A stretch of DNA of 64,000 nucleotides from an uncultured Spartobacteria bacterium (GTDB lineage: Bacteria > Verrucomicrobiota > Verrucomicrobiia > Chthoniobacterales > JAATET01): NCBI GenBank assembly GCA_937901895.1, contig CALGTD010000159.1, forward strand, positions 54,575 to 118,574, given 5' to 3'. A program made the translations under genes and the position numbers. The stretch's first letter is position 1, and the number at the start of each line of letters is the position of its first letter. A model generated the notes under the pieces. It saw only the letters and a list, made by a program, of their open reading frames with translations, had not been told where the DNA came from and did not search any database. Positions 17,094-24,978 of the stretch are shown piece after piece.

Positions 17094-18139
17094 AACGCAC
17101 CCTCCTCGCCTGTCTCACGTGCCTTATCACCCTTGGTCTTCCATTCTCCGCTGAGGCGGGCGCGGACGAGGATTGGGCCGCGATCGCGGAACTGGACAAG
17201 GGACCGTCCTCCATCCCCGCCAGCCGCGACGAAGCCCTCCGCCTCGCGAAGGCGCACTTCGCGAAGCACCGCGCAGCAATCAACGCGTTCATCGCCGCGT
17301 ATCCCGACGATCCCCGCGTTCTCGACGCCCGCCTTCGCCTCATCAGCATTCGCGCAGCGCTCGGTGGCATGGAGAAAAAGCCCACCGAAATCCGCGCGGC
17401 ACTCGAGGAGCTGATGAAGCTGGAGAAATCGCCCAACGTGCCTCCAGCACGTCTCCCTGACATCGCCTTCCGCCGAATCTCCATGCAGATGCAGACCCTT
17501 GAAGGAACGGACGCCCAGATTCGCGAAGCCGTCCTCGTCGCCGCACGAAATTTCGCCGCGCGATTCCCATCCGACCGGCGTGCTCCCCGCCTGCTCGTCG
17601 AGGCCGCCACGCAATTCGACGAGGATCCGCGAACGATGAAGGATCTCCTGACTTCCGCGCGCAGTCTCTCGACCGAGCCGGAGTTGAACGCCCGCATCGA
17701 TGACGACCTCCGGCGACTGAACTCGCTGAACTCTCCGGTCGAGATCCGTTTCTCCACGATCCAGGGTGGAAACTTCGACTCGAAGCGCTTCCGCGGAAAG
17801 ATCATCGTCGTCCTCTTCTGGGCGGCCGAGTCTCCGCACAGCCTGCTCTGGATGCAGAAGTTCGTCAGCTCGATGAAGCAGCTCTCCGCTGCAAATGTGG
17901 AGATCGTCACGGTGAGCCTCGACGAAAACCGCGCCGCCCTCGATGAGGCGATGCGCAACTTCGAGATCAAGTGGCCCACCCACTTCGACGGCAAGGGCTG
18001 GGAAAATTCGGTCGCCCGCCCGCTCGGCATCAATGCCATCCCCACCGTCTGGATCATTGACCGCAAGGGTGTCCTTCGCGCGCTCAACGCCCGCGATAAC
18101 TACGAAGCCTGGATCCGCAAGCTCGTGCAGGAGCGGTAG
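17090..18139 (+). CDS. secreted thioredoxin-like (TlpA-type) protein lacking the CxxC active site
   Basis: A 349-residue protein with a signal peptide, a helical N-terminal region of about 210 residues (possibly TPR-like) and a C-terminal thioredoxin fold starting near VEIRFSTIQGGNFDSKRFRG. Where TlpA/ResA have WATWCxPC, this protein has FWAAESPHSLLW, so both redox Cys are gone. The cis-Pro loop INAIPTVWIID is intact. It therefore cannot act as a disulfide reductase; a binding or structural role is more likely. The ATG overlaps the EEP stop (ATGA, 17090-17093). Confidence 0.8.
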   Translation: MKRTLLACLTCLITLGLPFSAEAGADEDWAAIAELDKGPSSIPASRDEALRLAKAHFAKHRAAINAFIAAYPDDPRVLDARLRLISIRAALGGMEKKPTEIRAALEELMKLEKSPNVPPARLPDIAFRRISMQMQTLEGTDAQIREAVLVAARNFAARFPSDRRAPRLLVEAATQFDEDPRTMKDLLTSARSLSTEPELNARIDDDLRRLNSLNSPVEIRFSTIQGGNFDSKRFRGKIIVVLFWAAESPHSLLWMQKFVSSMKQLSAANVEIVTVSLDENRAALDEAMRNFEIKWPTHFDGKGWENSVARPLGINAIPTVWIIDRKGVLRALNARDNYEAWIRKLVQER

Positions 18140-18189
18140 CCGAAGGATCACCGCTTGCCGATCCGGTTCACCCCTGTGATCGTGGGCGC

Positions 18190-19461
18190 ATGCGGATCCG
18201 CTCCCAAGAACTGTTCGAAGCCGCGAAGCAGCACATCCCCGGCGGGGTGAACTCGCCGGTGCGGGCCTTTCGCTCGGTAGGGGGGGATCCGTTCTTCGTG
18301 GAATCCGCCGGGGGCTGCCGCATTCGTGACGTCGACGGCAACTCCTACATCGATTACGTCGGCACCTGGGGACCCGCCATTTTGGGACACGCGCCGCAGG
18401 TCGTGATCGATGCTGTGCGGGATGCGGCCACACGCGGATTGAGTTTTGGCATTCCAAATCCGCTCGAGGTCGAGATGGCCGAAACGATCCGCCAGCTCGT
18501 CCCGTCCATCGAGAAGGTCCGCATGGTCAACAGCGGCACCGAAGCCACGATGAGCTGCGTGCGGCTCGCACGCGGATTCACCGGGCGCGAACGCATCGTG
18601 AAATTCGAAGGGTGCTACCACGGCCACGTCGATTCCCTTCTCGTGAAAGCCGGCAGCGGAGCGCTCACGCACGGCAGACCTGACAGCGCCGGCGTTCCCG
18701 CCGTCCTCGCAGAGCTCACGACGACGGTTCCTTTCAACGATTCAAACGCCATCCGCGAGGTGTTCGCGCGCGAGGGACGTGAAATCGCGGCCGTCATCCT
18801 CGAGCCCGTCCCCGCAAATGCCGGCCTCTACCTGCCCGAGCCTGGCTTTCTCGAGAAGCTGCGCGCACTCTGCGACGACCACGGAGCCCTGCTCATCTTC
18901 GACGAGGTCATGACCGGATTCCGCGTCGCACCGGGCGGCTACCAGCAGCTCTGCGGCGTCCGTCCCGATCTCACCGCGCTCGGCAAGGTCATCGGCGGCG
19001 GACTTCCCGTCGGCGCGTTCGGCGGACGCGCGGACATCATGGATCAACTCTCTCCCGACGGGCCGGTCTACCAGGCCGGCACCCTTTCCGGAAATCCCCT
19101 GGCAATGGCCGCCGGCCTCGCCCAGTTGCGTGAACTCCAACGACTCGACGCCTGGAACACGCTCGAACAACTCGGCGCGGAATTCGAAGCCGCGGTGCGG
19201 GACGCGATTGCGGGACGGCCTCTCACCTTCCACCGCATCGGCTCGATGTTCTGTCTCTACTTCACTGCGGGACCGGTGCGAAATCTTTCCGACGCGTTGC
19301 GCAGCGACCGCGAAGCATTCGCCCGGTATTTCCATCGCTGTCTCGACAGCGGAATCTACTTCGCGCCGTCGCAGTTCGAGGCGGGATTCCTCTCCCTCGC
19401 CCATACGTCCGACGACATTGCCCGCACCGCGGCCGTCGTCGTGAGCGCACTCCGACTCTAA
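18190..19461 (+). CDS. hemL: glutamate-1-semialdehyde 2,1-aminomutase
   Basis: A 423-residue PLP enzyme that makes 5-aminolevulinate from glutamate-1-semialdehyde, the second step of the C5 route to heme. Signatures: HIPGGVNSPVRAFRSVGGDP near the start, MVNSGTEATMSCVRLAR, LIFDEVMTGFRVAPGG with the PLP Asp, and LGKVIGGGLPVGAFGGR with the Schiff-base Lys. The length is typical. The start at 18190 begins on the conserved N-terminus. Downstream is a non-coding or weakly coding stretch with a hairpin at 19507-19527. Confidence 0.96.
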   Translation: MRIRSQELFEAAKQHIPGGVNSPVRAFRSVGGDPFFVESAGGCRIRDVDGNSYIDYVGTWGPAILGHAPQVVIDAVRDAATRGLSFGIPNPLEVEMAETIRQLVPSIEKVRMVNSGTEATMSCVRLARGFTGRERIVKFEGCYHGHVDSLLVKAGSGALTHGRPDSAGVPAVLAELTTTVPFNDSNAIREVFAREGREIAAVILEPVPANAGLYLPEPGFLEKLRALCDDHGALLIFDEVMTGFRVAPGGYQQLCGVRPDLTALGKVIGGGLPVGAFGGRADIMDQLSPDGPVYQAGTLSGNPLAMAAGLAQLRELQRLDAWNTLEQLGAEFEAAVRDAIAGRPLTFHRIGSMFCLYFTAGPVRNLSDALRSDREAFARYFHRCLDSGIYFAPSQFEAGFLSLAHTSDDIARTAAVVVSALRL

Positions 19462-19506
19462 TCGGACTGTTTCCCGTCTGCGCGAATTCCTTCACCCGCG
19501 CTTATC

Positions 19507-19527
19507 GTGGAGGCGTGCCGCCTCTAC
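19507..19527. terminator. hairpin after hemL, possible terminator
   Basis: A 9-bp stem with one G-U pair (19507-19515 with 19519-19527) and a 3-base loop lies 45 bases after the hemL stop. The T-run expected of a strong intrinsic terminator is missing. It also covers the stop codon of the short convergent reading frame at 19524-19721, so it could serve both directions weakly. Confidence 0.35.
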
Positions 19528-19721
19528 TCGTGATTCAAAAATTCCTGATCGTCCTCTTCGGCAAGTCGTTGCCGGGCGCGACTGAGTTCCTCCATGGCTT
19601 CGCGCATCTGAATTCCACGCTGAATTCTGAGCTCCCACCACTGTGCATCCGACAACAATCGGCCACGCGCAGTCGCTTTGCGAAGTCTGCACGTTTCAAG
19701 AAGAAGCATGGCCAATTTCAT
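19524..19721 (-). CDS. possible small protein, unknown function
   Basis: A 65-codon reading frame whose product is short, charged and probably helical (Arg-rich first half, then MREAMEELSRARQRLAEED). A consensus -35 TTGACA (19754-19759 on the minus strand) and a weak -10 TTAAAA (19733-19738) lie just before its ATG, leaving almost no 5' leader. No family is recognised. The plus strand here also has a 77-codon frame, but its composition is less protein-like. Support is limited; treat it as a candidate gene only. Confidence 0.3.
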   Translation of the reverse strand: MKLAMLLLETCRLRKATARGRLLSDAQWWELRIQRGIQMREAMEELSRARQRLAEEDDQEFLNHE

Positions 19722-19732
19722 ACGCGCGCTTG

Positions 19733-19776
19733 TTTTAAGGGCAATTGACTTGCTGTCAACGATGGAATGCGATAAT
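19733..19776. promoter_or_regulatory. divergent promoter region with palindrome TTGAC-N5-GTCAA
   Basis: A perfect inverted repeat, TTGAC (19746-19750), five bases, GTCAA (19755-19759), forms a -35 box on each strand: TTGACT rightward, with GATAAT at 19771-19776 as -10 (19-base spacer), and TTGACA leftward, with TTAAAA at 19733-19738 (15-base spacer). The right promoter would serve the HTH gene at 19841. The palindrome could be the operator of that HTH protein. The surrounding 100 bases are clearly AT-richer than the genes. Confidence 0.45.
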
Positions 19777-19840
19777 TTTTTCGAATCCCATAAGGAAGGT
19801 GTTGATTTATTTTCATCATTTCAACTAACTTCTGCGCTCC

Positions 19841-20293
19841 ATGAAACGCACCTGGCGAGTTATCGAACAGCAAATGGCGGCAACGGGCTCCTCGGCCCGG
19901 CAGATGGCCCTCCGGCTCCGTCTCGATCCTTCCCAGCTCAGCCGCATGCGGTCGGGCGAATTGCGGGATCTTTCCGGCGAAGTCCTGGGTCGGTTGCTCA
20001 CTGGCCTCAGCGATTCCGAAGAAGTTCGTGCAGAGCTTCTTTCCGCCTATCTCGCGGACAAACTTTCCGCGCCGGACGTGCCCGAGCCGCTGCTCCGCCG
20101 TGCCGCCCAGAGCTTCAAGGCCGAAGATGTCCCCCCGGAATATCGCAGCGAAGCCGAGCGACTCGATCGTCATGATCCGATGATTCTCGACCCGCGCCTC
20201 GCCAGCGCCCTGCGCTCGCTTGGAGCAGCCGCACGCTCGAGCCGTCGTTTGCGCACCATTTTGCTCAGCCTCGCGAGCTACGTCCGCGGTTGA
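19841..20293 (+). CDS. helix-turn-helix (XRE-like) DNA-binding protein
   Basis: A 150-residue protein with an N-terminal helix-turn-helix: RVIEQQMAATGSSARQMALR, then LDPSQLSRMRSGEL, which reads as helices 1-3 of a Cro/CI-like domain. The C-terminal half is helical and rich in Arg, Leu, Ala and Ser, without a known ligand-binding motif. It has its own promoter upstream with a palindrome that may be autoregulatory. The GH-GT2 fusion gene starts 55 bases downstream in the same direction, so it could be part of this transcript. Confidence 0.65.
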   Translation: MKRTWRVIEQQMAATGSSARQMALRLRLDPSQLSRMRSGELRDLSGEVLGRLLTGLSDSEEVRAELLSAYLADKLSAPDVPEPLLRRAAQSFKAEDVPPEYRSEAERLDRHDPMILDPRLASALRSLGAAARSSRRLRTILLSLASYVRG

Positions 20294-20348
20294 TTCTCCG
20301 CGGCAATTCGCATTGCATCCTGGCAGCGAGCCGCTAGGCGTTGACGCC

Positions 20349-22841
20349 GTGCAACAGCGAATTCGCGTTCGGGCGAAATTCTTTTTCGAGGGCGACAGAA
20401 AGTTCTTCATCAAAGGAGTGACCTACGGGCCGTTTGCGCCCGATGCGGATGGAGAACATTTCGGCGATCCCGCGAAGTTCGGCAAGGACGCCGCGCTCAT
20501 GCGCGAGGCGGGAATCAACCTCCTCCGCGTCTATTACGTCCCCCCGAAGTGGTTCCTCGACGCCTGCGCCGAGGCGGGTCTGCGGGTGCTCGTCACCATT
20601 CCCTGGGCCGAGCACATCGAGTTCCTGAACAACTCGAAGATCCGTCGCGAGGTCGTTCGCACGGTGCGTGAAGGGGTCCGCAAAAACGCCGGCCACTCCG
20701 CGATTTTCGGCTACCTCGTCGGCAATGAGATTCCCACCAGCATGGTGCGCTGGCTGGGTGCCCAGAAGGTCACGGAGTTCGTCGAGGAGCTGATTCATAC
20801 CGCCCGAGAGGAGGATCCGGACGTTCTCTATTCCTACGCCAGCTTCCCGCCCACGGAATACCTCCTTCCGCAGAACGTCGACTTTCTCACGTTCAACGTC
20901 TACCTCCACCGGCAGGAGGACTTCGACCGTTACCTGGCGCGCCTGCAAAATCTCGCCGAGGATCGTCCGCTCGTGATGGGCGAGTTCGGGATGGACACGA
21001 TCCGGCACTCCGAGGATGAGCAGGCGGAAATGCTCTCCTGGCACATCGAGAGCGTGGTTCGTGGCGGACTCGCCGGAACGATCCTCTACTCGTGGACCGA
21101 CGAGTGGTTCCGTGGCGGTCAGGAAATTCTGGACTGGAATTTCGGACTCGTCCGGCGCGATCGCACGCCGAAGAAGTCCCTCGCCGCCGTCGCGAAATAT
21201 TTCTCCGGCGACGAGCCCATGACCCGCAAGGTCGGGCTCCCGCGTTATCCGCGCGTGTCGGTGATCGTCTGTTCCTACAACGGCGCGAAGACACTGGAAC
21301 GCTGCCTGGAGTCACTCAAGGAAGTCGACTACCCCGATTACGAAGTCATCCTCGTCGACGACGGCTCGAAGGACAACACGCAGGAAATCGCCGCGCGGCA
21401 TCCGTGGATCGTCAACATCCGGCAGGAAAACAAGGGGCTCTCCGTCGCGCGCAACGTCGGCGGCCATGCGGCCACCGGCGAGATCCTCGCCTACACGGAT
21501 TCGGACTGCATGGCCGATCCCGACTGGCTCTATTACCTCGTCCATACGCTGCTCAGCGGCGACTATTGCGGGGTTGGCGGACCCAACATCTCGCCGCCAG
21601 CGGAGGACTGGATCCAGGCCTGTGTGAGCGCCGCGCCCGGCGGTCCCAGCCACGTGCTTCTCACCGACGTGATCGCCGAACACATCCCCGGGTGCAACAT
21701 GGCGTTCCACAAATGGGCGTTCGAGAAGATCGGCGGCTTCGATCCGGAATATCGCAAGGCCGGCGACGACGTGGACTTTTGCTGGCGCCTGCAGCAGGAG
21801 GGCCAGGTCATTGCATTCAGCCCGGCGGCGATCGTCTGGCATTACCGGCGATTCACACTCCAGGCCTTCCGCAAACAGCAGGAAGGCTACGGCGAGGCGG
21901 AGTCGTTGCTGCGATTCAAACACCTCGTTTTCTTCGGTCCCACCGGCACTGCGAAATGGCGCGGACAAATCTACGGCGCACCGCGGTTCACCTGGCTCGT
22001 CAACCGCCCCATTATCTATCACGGGGTGTTTGGTGAGGGCCTGTTCCAGTGCATCTATCCGACACCCCAGTCGGAGATCGCCGCATACGTGAGCAGCATC
22101 GAGTGGGTGGCCCTCACAGCCGCAATCTTCGTCGCATCGATTCCGTTCCCAATTCTTCGCATCGTTCCCTACCTCATGTTTGGCGCGACCCTGCTCGTCG
22201 CGCTCAGCTACATGATTCATGCGAAGCTCGAGCCGAGGTTCGACACGATTCGCGCCCGCCTGCTCGTCGTCTTCCTCGCACTCGCACAGCCCCTGGTCCG
22301 CGGCTGGACCCGCTACTACGTGTGGCTGAAATTCAAACGCACACCGCCCTCGGTCATCGCGACGCACGAGGCGGATTTCAAACCCATCCGCGGCGGAAGC
22401 ATCAGCCGACTCGAATACTGGAGTGAGGAAGGCAAGGGCCGCGAGGCGCTGCTGCCCGCCGCGATCGAGTCACTCGAAACCGAAGGCTGGAGCTACTCGA
22501 TCGACACGGGCTGGAAGAACTGGGACGTGCAGGTCTACGGCAGCTTCTGGTGGGGCATCAAGGCGCTCACCGTCACCGAATACCACGGCGGGCCGAAAGC
22601 CCTCACCCGCGTGCGGCTGAGGACGCACATGGTGGCCACCACGCTCCTCGTCAACCTCGTCCTCCTGAGCATCCTCGCCTATCGTCAGTTCACGATGGAG
22701 ACATGGGATTTCTGGCTGCAGATTCCCTATCTGGTCTTCGCCGCCACCCTGTTCAATCAGCAGCGCCGGCTCAAACGCCGCGTCGCCGAGCTCTTCGAGG
22801 CCGCCGCCCAGCGCGTTGGTCTCACGAGGGTGAAGAAATGA
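20349..22841 (+). CDS. glycoside hydrolase-glycosyltransferase family 2 fusion membrane protein
   Basis: An 830-residue protein in three parts. Residues about 1-290 look like a GH-A clan TIM barrel (GH2/GH5-like): FFIKGVTYGPF at the start, GNEIP with the likely acid/base Glu127, and VMGEFGMDT with the likely nucleophile Glu212. Residues about 300-520 are a GT2 domain: VSVIVCSYNG, ILVDDGSKDNT, the metal motif TDSD near 395, and GDDVDFCWR. From 580 onward come several membrane helices and a soluble segment, with one more helix pair near the C-terminus. Together they suggest a membrane enzyme for extracellular polysaccharide synthesis and trimming. The GTG at 20349 was chosen because it sits at the start of the barrel; no clear RBS is seen. 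Confidence 0.8.
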   Translation: MQQRIRVRAKFFFEGDRKFFIKGVTYGPFAPDADGEHFGDPAKFGKDAALMREAGINLLRVYYVPPKWFLDACAEAGLRVLVTIPWAEHIEFLNNSKIRREVVRTVREGVRKNAGHSAIFGYLVGNEIPTSMVRWLGAQKVTEFVEELIHTAREEDPDVLYSYASFPPTEYLLPQNVDFLTFNVYLHRQEDFDRYLARLQNLAEDRPLVMGEFGMDTIRHSEDEQAEMLSWHIESVVRGGLAGTILYSWTDEWFRGGQEILDWNFGLVRRDRTPKKSLAAVAKYFSGDEPMTRKVGLPRYPRVSVIVCSYNGAKTLERCLESLKEVDYPDYEVILVDDGSKDNTQEIAARHPWIVNIRQENKGLSVARNVGGHAATGEILAYTDSDCMADPDWLYYLVHTLLSGDYCGVGGPNISPPAEDWIQACVSAAPGGPSHVLLTDVIAEHIPGCNMAFHKWAFEKIGGFDPEYRKAGDDVDFCWRLQQEGQVIAFSPAAIVWHYRRFTLQAFRKQQEGYGEAESLLRFKHLVFFGPTGTAKWRGQIYGAPRFTWLVNRPIIYHGVFGEGLFQCIYPTPQSEIAAYVSSIEWVALTAAIFVASIPFPILRIVPYLMFGATLLVALSYMIHAKLEPRFDTIRARLLVVFLALAQPLVRGWTRYYVWLKFKRTPPSVIATHEADFKPIRGGSISRLEYWSEEGKGREALLPAAIESLETEGWSYSIDTGWKNWDVQVYGSFWWGIKALTVTEYHGGPKALTRVRLRTHMVATTLLVNLVLLSILAYRQFTMETWDFWLQIPYLVFAATLFNQQRRLKRRVAELFEAAAQRVGLTRVKK

Positions 22842-22910
22842 GTTGCAGCCGCGAAACCGCAACGGCCGCCGACGTTTCTCCGCGCCTCCGGCGCAGTTGA
22901 GTCAAACGCC

Positions 22911-23882
22911 GTGGACCATCTCTCCGCCTACGACTACGAACTCCCCGCCGGGCTGATTGCCTCTCGCCCGCTCGACCGGCGCGACGCGTCACGCATGCTC
23001 GTCCTCGACCGCGCAACCGGCGCCATCGAGCACCGGATGTTTGCCGATTTTCCATCCTATCTCCGCGAAGGCGATCTCGTCGTGCTGAACAACTCCCGCG
23101 TCATCCGCGCGCGCATGTTTTCGGAGGATCGCCGCGTCGAGCTTCTCTTTCTCGAAGAACTCTCGCCCCGACGCTGGAAATGCCTCGTCAAACCCGGTCG
23201 ACGCATGCGGGAGGGCGCCACCTGTCGCGCGGGCGGGGCGCTGCTTCGAGTGATCTCGATCGAACCCACCGGCGAACGCATCATCGAGGCTGATGCCGAA
23301 ATCGATTTCGACGCACACGGCGAACTGCCGATCCCGCCATACATGGACCGCCCGGCCGACGCGCAGGACGACACCCGCTACCAGACGGTCTATGCCGGAC
23401 CGAAGGGCTCCGTCGCCGCCCCCACCGCGGGACTCCATTTCACGCCGGAACTCCTCGCCACGCTCCCTCACGCTTTCGTCACCCTTCACGTCGGCATCGG
23501 AACGTTCCAACCGGTAAAGGTCGAGCGCCTTGCCGAGCATCGCATGCATGAGGAACGCTATGAAATTTCAACCGGCACCGCCGCGGCAATCGACCGTGCC
23601 ACGCGCATTGTCGCCGTCGGCACGACCACGGCCCGCGTCCTCGAATCCCAGCCGATCGGGCCCATCGTTCCTCACGCCGGCCGGACCTCCATTTTCATCC
23701 GCCCACCGCACGAGTTCCACCGCGTCGGAGCGCTGCTCACCAATTTCCACCTCCCGAAATCCACGCTTCTGATGCTGGTGAGCGCCTTCGCCGGCCGCGA
23801 ACGCATCCTCGCCGCCTACGCGGAAGCCATCCGGGAACGCTACCGCTTCTTCAGCTACGGCGACTGCATGCTGATCAAATAG
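22911..23882 (+). CDS. queA: tRNA preQ1(34) S-adenosylmethionine ribosyltransferase-isomerase QueA
   Basis: A 323-residue enzyme that transfers and isomerises the ribosyl group of SAM onto preQ1 in tRNA to give epoxyqueuosine. Family signatures: YDYELPAGLIASRPL at the start, LNNSRVIRAR, CLVKPGRR, the segment VYAGPKGSVAAPTAGLHFT, HVGIGTFQPV and the C-terminal LLTNFHLPKSTLLMLVSAFA. The start is a GTG at 22911; no other start fits. The length is slightly short of E. coli QueA, but all motifs are there. It converges on tadA. queD lies 600 bases away on the other strand. Confidence 0.95.
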   Translation: MDHLSAYDYELPAGLIASRPLDRRDASRMLVLDRATGAIEHRMFADFPSYLREGDLVVLNNSRVIRARMFSEDRRVELLFLEELSPRRWKCLVKPGRRMREGATCRAGGALLRVISIEPTGERIIEADAEIDFDAHGELPIPPYMDRPADAQDDTRYQTVYAGPKGSVAAPTAGLHFTPELLATLPHAFVTLHVGIGTFQPVKVERLAEHRMHEERYEISTGTAAAIDRATRIVAVGTTTARVLESQPIGPIVPHAGRTSIFIRPPHEFHRVGALLTNFHLPKSTLLMLVSAFAGRERILAAYAEAIRERYRFFSYGDCMLIK

Positions 23883-23913
23883 CGGCACTTCGTCCGCACC
23901 GATTCATCGATTC

Positions 23914-24387
23914 CTACCGCCGCCGCTCCGCGAAGAACGCTTTCAGGATTCCTGCGCACTCGTCGGCGCGGACACCGGACGTCAACTCGCAGCGATGGTT
24001 CAGCGGGGTCCCTTGCAGAAGGTTGATCCAGCCTCCGGCTGCGCCGCCCTTTGGATCGCCGCATCCGAAGATCACCCGTCGCAATCGCGCGTGCACGATC
24101 GCACCCGCGCACATCGGACAGGGCTCCTTCGTCACGTAAAGATCGCAATCCGTCAGCCGCCAGTCGCCGACTTCGTTCTCCGCCTGCGTGATCGCGAGCA
24201 TCTCGGCGTGGGCGGTTGCGTCCTTCAATGTCTCCACCTGATTCCACGCCCGGGCGATGATCTCGCCGCGCCTCACGATGACCGCCCCGACCGGCACTTC
24301 ATCGGCGACATAGGCACGTTGCGCCTGTCGAAGCGCCTCGCCCATGAAATGCGGATCGCTGTGCAGGTCGATGATCGGATCGTCCAC
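23914..24387 (-). CDS. tadA: tRNA adenosine(34) deaminase TadA
   Basis: A 157-residue zinc deaminase that converts A34 of tRNA-Arg(ACG) to inosine. The active site is complete: His60-Ala-Glu62 (HAE) and PCPMCAGA with Cys90 and Cys93. GALRQAQRA-type N-terminal and GAAGG-type middle segments also fit. The frame is open far upstream (to 25506), but that region is antisense to other genes. The GTG at 24387 with GAAAG in front is the most reasonable start; the ATG at 24345 is an alternative. Confidence 0.93.
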   Translation of the reverse strand: MDDPIIDLHSDPHFMGEALRQAQRAYVADEVPVGAVIVRRGEIIARAWNQVETLKDATAHAEMLAITQAENEVGDWRLTDCDLYVTKEPCPMCAGAIVHARLRRVIFGCGDPKGGAAGGWINLLQGTPLNHRCELTSGVRADECAGILKAFFAERRR

Positions 24388-24473
24388 GGGAAATCTTTCG
24401 TAACGGATTTTGCACCGGTGCAGGAGGAAAACCGCTCCCCCCCACAGCCCGCCGCAGGCAGCGCCCCCGGCGA

Positions 24474-24836
24474 TTACTGCCCCCGGTAGGTGCAGCGTGC
24501 GCTGGGCGTTTCGTGAATCGTGATCTCCGCGAGTCCGGGAAGCTGGGGCGCCAGCTTTTTCCACAGCCACGCGGCCATCAACTCGATCGTCGGATTCTCG
24601 AGCCCCGGAATCTCGTTGAGGTAGGCGTGATCGAGCTGCTCGATGATCGGGTTCATTGCCCGCGAAATCTCGGCATGGTCGTAGATCCATCCCGTCTCGG
24701 GGTTCACCTCGCCTTCGACGGTGATCTCCACGAGGAAGCTGTGACCGTGCATCCTTCCGCACTTGTGCTCCGGAGGCACGTTCGGGAGCGTTTGCGCGGA
24801 CTCGAATCGGAAATCCTTCGTCAATCGGGCGATCAT
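24474..24836 (-). CDS. queD: 6-carboxy-5,6,7,8-tetrahydropterin synthase QueD
   Basis: A 120-residue protein of the PTPS fold that makes 6-carboxytetrahydropterin from dihydroneopterin triphosphate, the first committed step of queuosine synthesis. HKCGRMHGHSF holds the catalytic Cys and two zinc His; GWIYDHAE, LDHAYLN and the segment IPGLENPTIELMA are also typical. The first zinc His expected in the FEAAH motif is Gln here (FESAQTLP, codon CAA at 24792-24794). Otherwise the protein aligns end to end with E. coli QueD. It is transcribed away from the EEP gene at 24979 and toward tadA, 86 bases upstream of the tadA start. Confidence 0.9.
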   Translation of the reverse strand: MIARLTKDFRFESAQTLPNVPPEHKCGRMHGHSFLVEITVEGEVNPETGWIYDHAEISRAMNPIIEQLDHAYLNEIPGLENPTIELMAAWLWKKLAPQLPGLAEITIHETPSARCTYRGQ

Positions 24837-24944
24837 CGATTCTCAGGCAATCGAAAATTCCCCGACCCAAAAAGGAAAATCCCAGCCGAAGGCAACCGGG
24901 GCCGGCGCGTTTGCCGACCGTGCACAGACGGGCATCGCCGGAGA

Positions 24945-24961
24945 TTGACATTTCACGTGAA
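24945..24961 (+). promoter_or_regulatory. TTGACA box with 10-bp palindrome upstream of EEP gene
   Basis: TTGACA at 24945-24950 is followed directly by the perfect palindrome TTCACGTGAA (24952-24961), 18 bases before the ATG of the EEP gene. A good -10 box at the right distance is not visible, so the promoter is uncertain; the palindrome may be an operator. Confidence 0.3.
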
Positions 24962-24978
24962 TCGAAAAGCGTCGCGGA

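Noticed and set aside
19771..19800. tRNA-like TTCGAATCC near 19781
   Set aside because: No acceptor stem, anticodon arm or CCA-proximal pairing could be found around it.
24837..24944. PreQ1 riboswitch upstream of queD
   Set aside because: The minus-strand leader lacks the conserved preQ1-I stem-loop and A-rich tail, and no preQ1-II-like fold was evident.
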